DNA of 64,000 nt from Acidobacteriota bacterium. GTDB lineage: Bacteria > Acidobacteriota > Thermoanaerobaculia > Multivoradales > Multivoraceae. The stretch's first letter is position 1; every line of letters starts with the position of its first letter. Below, piece after piece: positions 52,910-60,784 of this stretch. The stretch is from contig JAPOXA010000187.1 in NCBI GenBank assembly GCA_026707325.1, forward strand, positions 1 through 64,000, written 5' to 3'. The translations under genes were made by a program, and so were the position numbers. Under the pieces are notes generated by a model. That model was not told the origin of the DNA, ran no database searches, and was given only the letters and a program-made list of their open reading frames with translations.

Positions 52910-53094
52910 TGGTAGGGTCGCCGTTCAGTTTTTTGGACCGTGGGGGCGTCGCCGCGCCGGCTTCGTGGGCGGGGAGTCTCTCCGCCGGTGTGTTCTGGTC
53001 GTCCGTCGTGGTCGCCAGCTTTCTTTGGTTTCTTCTGAACGACCGGATCCAACCCGTGGTGATCTACTGTCTCAAGCTCTTCCTTGTCGCCTAG
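52906..53094 (+). CDS. Small membrane protein (62 residues)
   Basis: ATGATG follows GGGGAGGT in the same spacing as the previous ORF. The product has a short polar N-terminus and a strong hydrophobic stretch (AGVFWSSVVVASFLWFLL, then PVVIYCLKLFLVA) that would make one or two membrane helices. It ends 36 bp before the RsbW-like gene and follows a sigma-54 promoter. Family unknown; it may be an input or anchor for the partner-switch genes downstream. Confidence 0.6.
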   Translation: MMVGSPFSFLDRGGVAAPASWAGSLSAGVFWSSVVVASFLWFLLNDRIQPVVIYCLKLFLVA

Positions 53095-53130
53095 GATCCC
53101 GGCCGCAGGGGCGCCGGTCGCTTACCCCCG

Positions 53131-53574
53131 ATGTCTGAGCTCGGAGTTCTTGAAGAAACCCACCTGACCTTCAGGCTCGCGCCTGAAATGGAACTGGAAG
53201 TACGGGCCTGCGCCTGCGAGATGGCGAAGTCCATCCGGATGAGCACGGACAAGGTCGAGGAAGTGGGCATGGCGGTCGTCGAGGCGTGCATCAACGCGAT
53301 CGAACACAGCCGGGCCGCCGACGGCCAGCTGCATCTCGGGCTTGCGGTACTGGGTTCGGCCGGGGCGGACGAGCCGCAGGGGCTCCGGATCACGATTCAG
53401 GATCAGGGAGTCGGCTTCGATTGTTCGAAGCTCGTGCCGCCCCGGATCGAGGACAACCTGAAGTCGATCCGGAAGCGTGGCTGGGGGTTGAAGATCATTG
53501 AAGGACTGATGGACGAGGTGAACGTGCTCTCGGGCGAGGGCGGCACCTCCGTCGTGATGTTGAAGGTACTCTGA
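53131..53574 (+). CDS. RsbW-like anti-sigma/serine-protein kinase (GHKL ATPase)
   Basis: A 147-residue single ATPase domain. N box EACINAIEH, G1 DQGVGFD and G2 RGWGLKII are in the order of RsbW/SpoIIAB kinases. It lies before a STAS protein and a PP2C phosphatase, so it probably phosphorylates that STAS protein and binds a sigma factor or other target. No sigma factor of that type is in the window. Confidence 0.88.
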   Translation: MSELGVLEETHLTFRLAPEMELEVRACACEMAKSIRMSTDKVEEVGMAVVEACINAIEHSRAADGQLHLGLAVLGSAGADEPQGLRITIQDQGVGFDCSKLVPPRIEDNLKSIRKRGWGLKIIEGLMDEVNVLSGEGGTSVVMLKVL

Positions 53575-53617
53575 CGCACTCTGACGCTACTTTGAGCGAG
53601 GAAGTCTGGTTGGTTCC

Positions 53618-53977
53618 ATGACCGAGGGTCTGAAGTTGAAGGTGGAGCGCCGCGACGGTCTGGCGGTGATCTACACGGAGGGTTACATCAACAACCAGGG
53701 CGGCGAGGAGATCGCGGAGGCGGCGTACGGCCTGCTGGACGAGGGTTTCGGGACGCTGCTGCTGAACCTCGCCGGGACGAAGATCGTCAACTCGATCGGC
53801 ATCTCCATACTGATCGAGATCATCGAGAAGATGATCGAAGTGGAGGGCCGGCTGTCCTTCTGCCATCTCACGCCGACGATCGAGAAGACCTTCCACATCA
53901 TGGGCCTGGCGCAGTACGCCAGCATCTTTCCCGACGAACAGGCGGCGGTGACCGAGCTTCAGGCCGGGGCTTCGTGA
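53618..53977 (+). CDS. STAS-domain anti-sigma factor antagonist
   Basis: A 119-residue SpoIIAA/RsbV-like protein. The NSIGISIL segment holds the expected phospho-Ser, with Asn instead of Asp before it. It is 43 bp after the kinase gene and overlaps the phosphatase start by 4 bp. Phosphorylated by the kinase and dephosphorylated by the next gene's product, by analogy with RsbU-V-W. Confidence 0.88.
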   Translation: MTEGLKLKVERRDGLAVIYTEGYINNQGGEEIAEAAYGLLDEGFGTLLLNLAGTKIVNSIGISILIEIIEKMIEVEGRLSFCHLTPTIEKTFHIMGLAQYASIFPDEQAAVTELQAGAS

Positions 53978-55620
53978 CTTCGCCGGCCGCCGGTGCTGCT
54001 CAGGCGTCGGAGTCGACCCCGGCGGCTGGAACGGGTCTCGGAGCCGAACTCTGGCGGCTGGCGGCGGCCGCGGAGACCGCGGAGTGGGAGAGCGGCGCGG
54101 CGCAGACCCGGCTGGTCGGGCACTGGTGCCGGACGCAGGGCCTGGCCGGCGCCCAGATCTACCGCCGCGACGGCGGTCCGGTGGCGTCGTGGGGCGTGCT
54201 CGGCACCCGCGAACGGAGCCTGGAGCACGACCTGATCCTCTACTACGCCGTCGCGGACGATGCGGCTCCCGATGACGGCGCCGGCGGCGGAGAGGGGAGC
54301 ACGCCGGAGGAGCACGACCTCGCCGGAGTGCTGGCCATCGGCCTCAGGCTGCGGGAACTGGCCGACGAACTGAAGGACCGGAGATTCCAGGACAACTACA
54401 ACGTCGTCACGCTGCAGGCGGTCTACGACGTGGGGCTGGCGATCGCTTCGACATTGAACCTGGACGAACTGACCGAGGAGATCCTGCTGCGCGCGGTTTC
54501 GCTCCTGGACGCCCGGCGCGGCGCCTTCTACCTGCTGGACGACGAAGGCCGCCTCGCGCTCGCCGGCACGATCGGCGGCGGTGCCCGCGAGGCGCTCGAA
54601 GCCCCGCCGGCATCCGGTTTCGACGAGGCCGGCGTCAAGGCGGTAGCGGCGGGCGTCATCCCGGCCGCGGAACACTCGCTCGCGGTCCCCATCGAAGGCG
54701 ACGGGGGCAGCGGCAGTGTCGGCCTGCTGGTGGTCGCGGACAAGGAGAGCCGGACCGGAGTCGGCCCGTTCGCCGCGGCCGATCATCGGGCGCTGTCGCT
54801 GTTCGCCAACCAGGCCGCGATCGCGCTGACCAACGCGAAGCTCCATCGGCAGGCGCTCGAGAAGGAGCGTCTCGAGCGGGAGGTGGAGCTCGCCGCCGAG
54901 ATCCAGCGCAACATCCTGCCCGCCGAGATGCCGAGCGCGGGCTGCTTCGAGACCGTTGGCTGGAGCCGTCCCTCACGCCAGGTCGGCGGCGACTACTATG
55001 GCTCGCTCCGGTTCGCCGGCTCGCGCCGTGGCCTGGTGGTCGCGGACGTCACGGGCAAGGGCATGCCGGCCGCGCTCCTGGTCTCTACTCTGGACTCGGC
55101 GTTGCGGTTGCTCGTTGACGACTGCCGGCTGGGCGGAGAAGGCGTGGGGGCGGAGCTCTCGCCGGAGCTCTTCGACCGTCTGAACAAGCACATCGTCGAG
55201 AGCAGCGCCAGCAATCGCTTCATCACCCTGATCCTCGCCGAGATCGATCCGCGAAAGCGCGGCGGCCGCTACCTCAATGCGGGACACAACCCGGGGCTCC
55301 TGGTGCGCGGGAACGGCGAAGTCACGCCCCTTCCGGCCAGCGGCCTGCCGCTGGGCCTTCTTCCCACGGCGAGCTACCAGGTGGAGCCTCTCGAGATGGC
55401 TCCGGGCGACCTCCTCTGCCTGTACAGCGACGGGATCACGGAGTGCGAGTCACCAGACGGCGAAGAGTACGGCCAGGAGCGGCTCGAGGACTTCCTTCGC
55501 GCCCGCCGCGAGCGGCCGCTGTCCGAGATCGTGGACGCGATCGATGCCGACGTGAGGCGCTTCGGGGCCGGCCTGCCGCAGGGCGACGATCAGACCGTCG
55601 TGCTGATTCGCTGCGGCTAG
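53974..55620 (+). CDS. GAF-domain PP2C (SpoIIE/RsbU) phosphatase
   Basis: A 548-residue protein starting at GTG in the STAS stop. An N-terminal domain (about 1-140) is followed by a GAF domain (about 145-300) and a coiled linker (KERLEREVELAAEIQRNILP). The SpoIIE phosphatase domain has QVGGDYYG with metal-binding Asp, VADVTGKGMPAALL, NAGHNPGLLVR and CLYSDGITEC. Signal input is probably through GAF or the N-terminal part. The stop is in a CTAG shared with the opposite gene. Confidence 0.9.
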   Translation: MTSPAAGAAQASESTPAAGTGLGAELWRLAAAAETAEWESGAAQTRLVGHWCRTQGLAGAQIYRRDGGPVASWGVLGTRERSLEHDLILYYAVADDAAPDDGAGGGEGSTPEEHDLAGVLAIGLRLRELADELKDRRFQDNYNVVTLQAVYDVGLAIASTLNLDELTEEILLRAVSLLDARRGAFYLLDDEGRLALAGTIGGGAREALEAPPASGFDEAGVKAVAAGVIPAAEHSLAVPIEGDGGSGSVGLLVVADKESRTGVGPFAAADHRALSLFANQAAIALTNAKLHRQALEKERLEREVELAAEIQRNILPAEMPSAGCFETVGWSRPSRQVGGDYYGSLRFAGSRRGLVVADVTGKGMPAALLVSTLDSALRLLVDDCRLGGEGVGAELSPELFDRLNKHIVESSASNRFITLILAEIDPRKRGGRYLNAGHNPGLLVRGNGEVTPLPASGLPLGLLPTASYQVEPLEMAPGDLLCLYSDGITECESPDGEEYGQERLEDFLRARRERPLSEIVDAIDADVRRFGAGLPQGDDQTVVLIRCG

Positions 55621-57017
55621 GAATCCGTCGCGGTCAGACCGTCCACGTCGGCCACCGCCAGGGCTGGTGCCGACGTGCCGCCGAGGAAACCGTCGCGCGA
55701 GGGACGGCAGAACAGGGTGTCGCCGATAGCCAGCAGGTTGGAGAACACGCGGAGCAGGCTGTCCTCCCAGACGAGATCGATCACCGGTTCGGCGAGCCGG
55801 CCGCCCCGCAGGCGACGCACCCCGCGGGCCCGTGCCCGCACCCGCATGCGAACGGGGTCGAAGCACTCGACCTCGTCCAGCCTGCTGACCCAGACGCCGC
55901 CGTCCGCGATGCGGAACAGGTCCCGCTCGCTGTGCTCGCCGGGTCGGAGGAACGTGTTGAGGGGGCATGCCTCCTCGCCGCCCGTGCAGTGGCAGGTAGG
56001 AGAAAGCCCCACGCGGGCAGCGGTGGCGGTGTCCAGCGCCGGTGTTCGCGGCACTCCTGCGGACACCAGCTCGACGGAAGTCTTCGAGACGCCCTCCAGG
56101 TCGAAGGGAAAGGGCAGGCCGCTCTCGCGGCAGGCGTCGTCCGTCAGATCGAGGCGGCGGTCGAAGACCTGCACGCCCGTGTGCTGAAGCAGGAAGGACT
56201 CTCTCTCGAGGATCGAGCGTGAGGAGAACGCGTGGAGGTTCAGCAGTTCGACGAGCTCGATTGTCGCCTCGGGCGCCAGGAGTACGGGCGCGCCGCTGGG
56301 CGGCGTCGCGGCCGTGCCTTCAGGCGCCCTCCGCTCGCGCGCCGTCTCGACCAGTCGGGCAAGCTGGAGGTCGCCGAGCGAACGGGCGGCGTGGCGGGCG
56401 AAGCCGGCGCCCGGATCGGCGCCGCTTCGCACCTCGACCATGACGGAACTGGCCCGTTCGCCTCGTGCGAGTCCCCGGCTGTTGGCGATGGCCGCCTGTC
56501 CGATGGTCCATTCGATGATCGCCGCCTCGTCGTCCCTGAGCGCTTCTCGCAGCAACCGTCGGGCCGCCTTGGCGTGCAGGCGTTCGATATCCCGGTCGCA
56601 GACGGCGGCCGACGTGGCTTCCGGTTGGTTGCCCTCGGGCAACGCGGGGAGCGACTCGGCGGGCGCCGCCCGGGCTGCCGCGAGCGCGAAGCGGACCCCA
56701 CTGTCGAGCTCGCCCTTGCGTGCGCCTCCCGTGCGGTGGATTCCCGAGCGCCGTCCCTCTCGAACCCTCAAGGTGACCTGGCGGGAGCGCCGCCGGTAGC
56801 TGTCGAGGTCGGGAACACGGAAGCCGGTGCGGCCGCGCCGGCTTTCCAGCCAGAGGATCTCCGTTTCGTCCGCCGGCGAGCGGTCCGCCGCGGCGACGAG
56901 TTCCTCACGGACCCGGCCCAGGGGGCGCAGGCGGGGCTCGGCCTCGGCACGTCCGGACCGCCTCCTCCCCGATCGGCGGTTCGGCCTGGCCGGTCTCGGG
57001 GGGCGACGATCCGGCAC
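55617..57017 (-). CDS. PmbA/TldE-like protein (TldD family, non-metal half)
   Basis: A 466-residue protein. IERLHAKAARRLLREALRD and the C-terminal VSKTSVELVSAGVPRTPALDTATAARVGLSPTCHC follow the TldD/PmbA pattern. HExxxH, needed for the TldD metalloprotease, is not seen, so this is the PmbA (TldE) half. No TldD partner is in the window. The N-terminal 100 residues are Arg-rich and not family-like. The start is GTG 57017. Confidence 0.65.
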   Translation of the reverse strand: MPDRRPPRPARPNRRSGRRRSGRAEAEPRLRPLGRVREELVAAADRSPADETEILWLESRRGRTGFRVPDLDSYRRRSRQVTLRVREGRRSGIHRTGGARKGELDSGVRFALAAARAAPAESLPALPEGNQPEATSAAVCDRDIERLHAKAARRLLREALRDDEAAIIEWTIGQAAIANSRGLARGERASSVMVEVRSGADPGAGFARHAARSLGDLQLARLVETARERRAPEGTAATPPSGAPVLLAPEATIELVELLNLHAFSSRSILERESFLLQHTGVQVFDRRLDLTDDACRESGLPFPFDLEGVSKTSVELVSAGVPRTPALDTATAARVGLSPTCHCTGGEEACPLNTFLRPGEHSERDLFRIADGGVWVSRLDEVECFDPVRMRVRARARGVRRLRGGRLAEPVIDLVWEDSLLRVFSNLLAIGDTLFCRPSRDGFLGGTSAPALAVADVDGLTATDS

Positions 57018-57041
57018 GGTGTTTGCCTATCATAGGGAATC

Positions 57042-57812
57042 GTGCGGGAACTCTGGCAGTCGAGGTCCGGATCGCCGCGGTCCGTTGCGCTCGCCGGCGT
57101 GGTATGCGCCTTTGCGGCGGTCGGCGTCGTGGGGCAGCCGCCTGACCGGAACGATCCGTTCGCGGCCCAGCGCACCGCCATGGTGGAAGAACAGATCAGA
57201 GGCCGGGGAATCGAGGAACCGAAGCTGCTGAACGCGCTCAGAACGGTTCCCCGGCACGAGTTCGTGCCGGACTCCCTGCGTGACGACGCCTACGGCGACG
57301 AGGCCGTCCAGATCGGCTCCGGTCAGACCGTCTCCCAGCCCTACCTGGTTGCCTTGATGGCGGACCTTCTCGAACTCGATGGCGACGAGAAGCTGCTCGA
57401 GATCGGTACCGGCTCCGGGTACACGACGGCGGTGCTGGCGCGTCTGGCTCGCCGCGTCTACTCGATCGAGATCATCGACGATCTGGCGGAGAGGGCGGTG
57501 GGGGTTCTGGACGAGCTGGGCTACGGCAACATCGAGGTCCGCGTAGGTGACGGCTACCGCGGGTGGCCGGAAGAAGCGCCCTTCGACGGCATCCTGGTCT
57601 CCGCCGCGCCCGAGGAGGTGCCGCCGCCGCTGATCGAACAGCTCAAGGTGAACGGCATCCTGGTTGCCCCGGTCGGTGGACCCCTGCAGGACCTCGTGGT
57701 CATCCGAAAGACCCCGGACGGCCTTGAACGTCGCCAGGTCGACGTCGTCCGGTTCGTGCCCATGGTGGGGCGCGCGCAGGAGGACCCGGAAGGGGAGAAC
57801 CCGAACTTCTAG
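57042..57812 (+). CDS. pcm: Protein-L-isoaspartate O-methyltransferase, exported form
   Basis: A 256-residue methyltransferase that repairs isoaspartate. DPFAAQRTAMVEEQIRGRGI, VPRHEFVPDSLRDDAYGDEAVQIGSGQTVSQPYLVALM and the SAM motif LLEIGTGSGYTTAVLARLA are diagnostic. A hydrophobic signal-like stretch (VALAGVVCAFAAVGVVG) precedes the domain, so it may act in the periplasm. The start is GTG 57042. Confidence 0.92.
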   Translation: MRELWQSRSGSPRSVALAGVVCAFAAVGVVGQPPDRNDPFAAQRTAMVEEQIRGRGIEEPKLLNALRTVPRHEFVPDSLRDDAYGDEAVQIGSGQTVSQPYLVALMADLLELDGDEKLLEIGTGSGYTTAVLARLARRVYSIEIIDDLAERAVGVLDELGYGNIEVRVGDGYRGWPEEAPFDGILVSAAPEEVPPPLIEQLKVNGILVAPVGGPLQDLVVIRKTPDGLERRQVDVVRFVPMVGRAQEDPEGENPNF

Positions 57813-57829
57813 GCCCGAACTTCCAGAAG

Positions 57830-57905
57830 TGGTGGAGCAGAAGGGACTTGAACCCTCGACCCCCACGTTGCGAACGTGGTGCTCTCCCAGCTGAGCTACT
57901 GCCCC
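57830..57905 (-). tRNA. tRNA-Ala, anticodon CGC
   Basis: The reverse strand folds into a full cloverleaf. The acceptor GGGGCAG/CTGCTCC has the G3:U70 pair that marks Ala tRNAs. The D-arm AGCTCAGCTGGGAGAGC, the anticodon stem CCACG/CGTGG with loop TTCGCAA (anticodon at 57870-57872) and the T-arm GAGGGTTCAAGTCCCTT are all present. Discriminator A and CCA are encoded (57830-57833). It reads GCG. Confidence 0.95.
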
Positions 57906-57937
57906 ACGAGAGTTCTCCCGTACCTCGGGGGCGACGG

Positions 57938-57943
57938 ATTGTA
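57938..57943 (-). promoter_or_regulatory. Possible -10 (TACAAT) for tRNA-Ala
   Basis: TACAAT on the minus strand ends 32 bp before the tRNA's first base. It is A/T-rich in a GC-rich gap of 67 bp. No good -35 is visible. Confidence 0.4.
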
Positions 57944-57972
57944 GCAGCGCCGGACATGTATATGATCGGGCC

Positions 57973-58362
57973 ATGAGCAACGCCAAGAAGAAGGAAGGCG
58001 ACGAGGACGGCGGCAACGTCACGTCGATGGATCTGGCCCGGGAGGCGGTCGCCGAGGGGGTGGAGAAGGCCCGCTCGGCTGTCGGTCACGGCGTCGACGC
58101 GGCGCGTGAGCGGATGCGGGACTCCCCGCTCTCGGAACGGGTCAAGAAGGCCTCCGCCCGGGCTGGAGAGGCGGCCAAGGGAGGTTACGGCACCGCCAAG
58201 GAGAAGCTCGGTCACGGCTACGAACGGGCGCGCAAGGACCTGGATCAACTGGTTGGCGACGTGAACGTGTATGTCCGTGACAATCCCGGTCGGGCAGTGC
58301 TGATCGCGGCCGCCGCGGGCTTCGTCCTGGGATTCCTGCTGCGTCGTGACCGCCGATCCTGA
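57973..58362 (+). CDS. DUF883/YqjD-ElaB-like small membrane-anchored protein
   Basis: A 129-residue protein. A long charged, Ala-rich amphipathic region (about 20-105) is probably helical. The C-terminal PGRAVLIAAAAGFVLGFLLRRDRRS is the membrane anchor of the DUF883/ElaB-YqjD family, which binds stationary-phase ribosomes in E. coli. It overlaps the next small ORF by 17 bp. Confidence 0.75.
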   Translation: MSNAKKKEGDEDGGNVTSMDLAREAVAEGVEKARSAVGHGVDAARERMRDSPLSERVKKASARAGEAAKGGYGTAKEKLGHGYERARKDLDQLVGDVNVYVRDNPGRAVLIAAAAGFVLGFLLRRDRRS

Positions 58363-58576
58363 CCAGCCGGCGATCGAAGATCGGATTGTCGGCAGTCTGA
58401 CGCCCGGTCTCGACTGGGTGGCGCTTGTGCGCGCGTATCCGCTGGCGTCCGTGGCCGTGGCGGCTTCGCTCGGTTTCCTGATCGGACGCGCCCGTGGCCG
58501 GGAGATCCTCGGCATTCTGGGCGACCTCGCCGGCGAGCGGGTCGACGAGAGTGTACGCAGCGTCCTGATCCGCTAG
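58346..58576 (+). CDS. Small membrane protein (76 residues), unknown
   Basis: It starts at GTG 58346 inside the preceding gene. One hydrophobic stretch (PLASVAVAASLGFLIGRARGREI) resembles a second membrane anchor like that of the upstream protein. It may pair with it. No family recognised. Confidence 0.65.
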   Translation: MTADPDQPAIEDRIVGSLTPGLDWVALVRAYPLASVAVAASLGFLIGRARGREILGILGDLAGERVDESVRSVLIR

Positions 58577-58613
58577 GGCCGAACACTCCCGACCCAGCCG
58601 CGGGACGACTCCG

Positions 58614-59441
58614 CTGCGCCGTCTGCTCCACCTCTCCGACATCCACTTCGGGCCGCCGCACTACCGGCCGGCGGCCGCGGGCGTGGAGGCGCTGGTCGCG
58701 GACCGGCGGCCCGACCTCGTCGTCGTGTCGGGAGACCTGACCCAGCGGGCGAAACCTCGGCAGTTCCGGCAGGCGCGGCGGTTCCTGGAAGGTCTCGGGC
58801 CGCCGTTCCTGGCCGTACCGGGCAACCACGACGTTCCGATGTACCGGGTGTGGGAGCGTCTGCTCGACCGTTACGGCGCCTACCGTCGCCACTTCAGCCT
58901 CGACCTCGAGCCCAGCTTCCGGGACGCGGAACTGGAAGTCGTCGGGTTGAATACGGCGTTCAACCTGACCATCGAGGACGGGCGCTTCACGGCACGCCAA
59001 CTGGCCGCGGTTGAGGAGCGCTTCCATCGGGACGGCTCGGCGGAAAGCGAGGGCCGTGTGCGGATCGCCGTCGCCCACCACCCGCTGGCGGCCCTGCCCG
59101 AGCTGATGGGCTGGCGCACGGCGCGCCGCAGCGGCGAGGCCCTGACGGCGTTCGCGGCCGCCGGCGTCGACCTGGTACTCGCCGGGCACGTCCATGTAGC
59201 CGCCGTGGGCCTGGTGCCGGACTGCGGAAGAAGGCTGTGGATGGTACACAGCGGCACCACCACTTCGAGGCGCGGAAGGGGTACGGAACGAGGCCGGAAC
59301 ACCTGCAACCTGATCACCCTGGATGCGGGATCCCAAGACGCGGGGTGCTTGCGCCGGTCGGCGACGGTCGAGCAGATGCTCTGGTCGGAGCAGGAAGGAC
59401 GCTTCGAGGTAGAAGCGGTTCACGACTGCCGACTCGCATGA
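58614..59441 (+). CDS. Calcineurin-like metallophosphoesterase; start codon unclear
   Basis: Motifs LSDIHFG (metal ligands), VVSGDLTQRA, VPGNHD, AVAHHPL and LAGHVHV are complete. The first lies upstream of the only GTG (58683), so that GTG cannot be the true start. Between the in-frame stop at 58566 and 58683 there is no ATG, GTG or TTG; CTG 58614 is the best candidate. It ends overlapping the M16 gene (ATGA). It hydrolyses a phosphodi- or monoester; substrate unknown. Confidence 0.8.
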   Translation: MRRLLHLSDIHFGPPHYRPAAAGVEALVADRRPDLVVVSGDLTQRAKPRQFRQARRFLEGLGPPFLAVPGNHDVPMYRVWERLLDRYGAYRRHFSLDLEPSFRDAELEVVGLNTAFNLTIEDGRFTARQLAAVEERFHRDGSAESEGRVRIAVAHHPLAALPELMGWRTARRSGEALTAFAAAGVDLVLAGHVHVAAVGLVPDCGRRLWMVHSGTTTSRRGRGTERGRNTCNLITLDAGSQDAGCLRRSATVEQMLWSEQEGRFEVEAVHDCRLA

Positions 59442-60784
59442 CCACGGTCGATCTGCGGGCGTTCGACCGCGTGGCGGGCCGGGCCGAGACGCTGGACAAC
59501 GGTCTGCGAGTGGTCCTCCTGCCGCGGGACGGGGCCGAGTCGATCGTCGTTGCGCTCTGCTATCGGGCCGGCAGCCGGGACGAGGAGCCGGACGAGTCCG
59601 GTCTGGCCCACTTCCTGGAGCACATGATGTTCAAGGGCTCGGCGGCGTACGGGCCGGGCGCGATCGACCGGCTGACCCAGCGCCTGGGCGGCACGAACAA
59701 CGCGTTCACCTCCCACGACGCAACCCTCTACCACTTCCAGTTCGAACGCGGATCGTGGCAGGAGGCGCTCCGGATCGAGTCCGACCGGATGCGGGGCCTG
59801 AGCCTGCTGCCGGAGGAGGTGGACAGCGAGCGCGAGGTGATCCTCGAGGAGATCCGGATGGTCGAGGACGATCCCTGGGACGCCCTGGAACAGGCGGTGG
59901 CCGGGCGCGTGTTCGGTGACCATCCCTACGGGCGATCCGTGCTCGGCACCAGGGAGAGCCTGCGCGCGCTGGACGCCGGGACGCTCCGCTCGTTTCATCG
60001 CCGGCACTATCGACCGGGTCGGGCGGTCCTGGTTTGCGCCGGCGGCTTGCCCCCGGACGCGATGGAGCTCGTCGAGGCGACGCTGGGAACTGTCCGCTGG
60101 GTGCGCGGGTCCTCTGACCCGCCTACGGGCGGAGCCGCGGAGCGGCGTAGTCCGAACAATAGGGACGCCGGCCAAAGGCCGGCGACGATGTTGGATGCCG
60201 CCTGCGGCGGCGGCGGGTCAGAAGACCCGCGCACCCAGTTTCGCCGGATCGAGTTGCGCCGGGGCGAGACTCCGAGGCTGCTGGTCGCCCATCCGGCGCC
60301 GGCGCCCGACGACCCGGCCCATGTCCATCTCCGGCTGGCGCTGGCCGTCCTCTGCAGTGGGCGCTCCAGCCGGATCCAGCGCGAACTCGTGGAAGAGAAC
60401 CCTCTGGCGCTCTGGGCCTCGGCAGCCGTAACCGGTCACCGGCTCGGGGGCTTGGCGGTCTTCTCCGCCGAGGCGGCGGCCGGGGCCGATCCGGCGCGCC
60501 TGGAGGAAGAGCTGTGTTCGCGGGTCGACCGCATCGCGGTACGTCCGCCGGACGGGGAAGAACTCGAGCGGGCGAAGCGGATCCTGTTCGTGGACTGGGT
60601 CTTCCTGCACGAAGCGATCGCCGAACGGGCGGTGACGGCCGCGCTCGAGCAGGCTCTGTTCCGACCAGGCTTCAGCCGCGACTCGTTCGAGGCGTTGTCC
60701 GCCACGACCGCATCCGATGTCGCCGCGACCTGCGCCGCGTGGCTGTCGTCGGAAACGCGGGTCGTCGCCTGGTCTCGCCCGTGA
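59438..60784 (+). CDS. M16 family zinc peptidase (catalytic subunit) with in-frame repeat insertion
   Basis: A 448-residue peptidase of the pitrilysin/processing-peptidase family. The inverted zinc motif HFLEH lies near residue 58, with the downstream Glu in SEREVILEEI. About 47 residues (221-267) are encoded by the 142-bp palindromic element; they sit in the linker between the two M16 subdomains. The next gene is an M16 homologue without HxxEH, so the two likely form a heterodimer, as in PqqL- or YmxG-like pairs. Confidence 0.92.
   Translation: MTTVDLRAFDRVAGRAETLDNGLRVVLLPRDGAESIVVALCYRAGSRDEEPDESGLAHFLEHMMFKGSAAYGPGAIDRLTQRLGGTNNAFTSHDATLYHFQFERGSWQEALRIESDRMRGLSLLPEEVDSEREVILEEIRMVEDDPWDALEQAVAGRVFGDHPYGRSVLGTRESLRALDAGTLRSFHRRHYRPGRAVLVCAGGLPPDAMELVEATLGTVRWVRGSSDPPTGGAAERRSPNNRDAGQRPATMLDAACGGGGSEDPRTQFRRIELRRGETPRLLVAHPAPAPDDPAHVHLRLALAVLCSGRSSRIQRELVEENPLALWASAAVTGHRLGGLAVFSAEAAAGADPARLEEELCSRVDRIAVRPPDGEELERAKRILFVDWVFLHEAIAERAVTAALEQALFRPGFSRDSFEALSATTASDVAATCAAWLSSETRVVAWSRP
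60097..60238. repeat. Palindromic repeat element inside the M16 gene
   Basis: CTGGGTGC plus stem GCGGGTC/CTCT/GACCCGC (60105-60122) and its mirror image GCGGGTC/AGAA/GACCCGC (60213-60230) plus GCACCCAG bound 142 bp. Inside, CGCCGGCC/AAA/GGCCGGCG (60166-60184) and GCCGCC-type stems occur. The element is translated through without stop. Its right end matches 37817-37862 in architecture. Confidence 0.8.
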
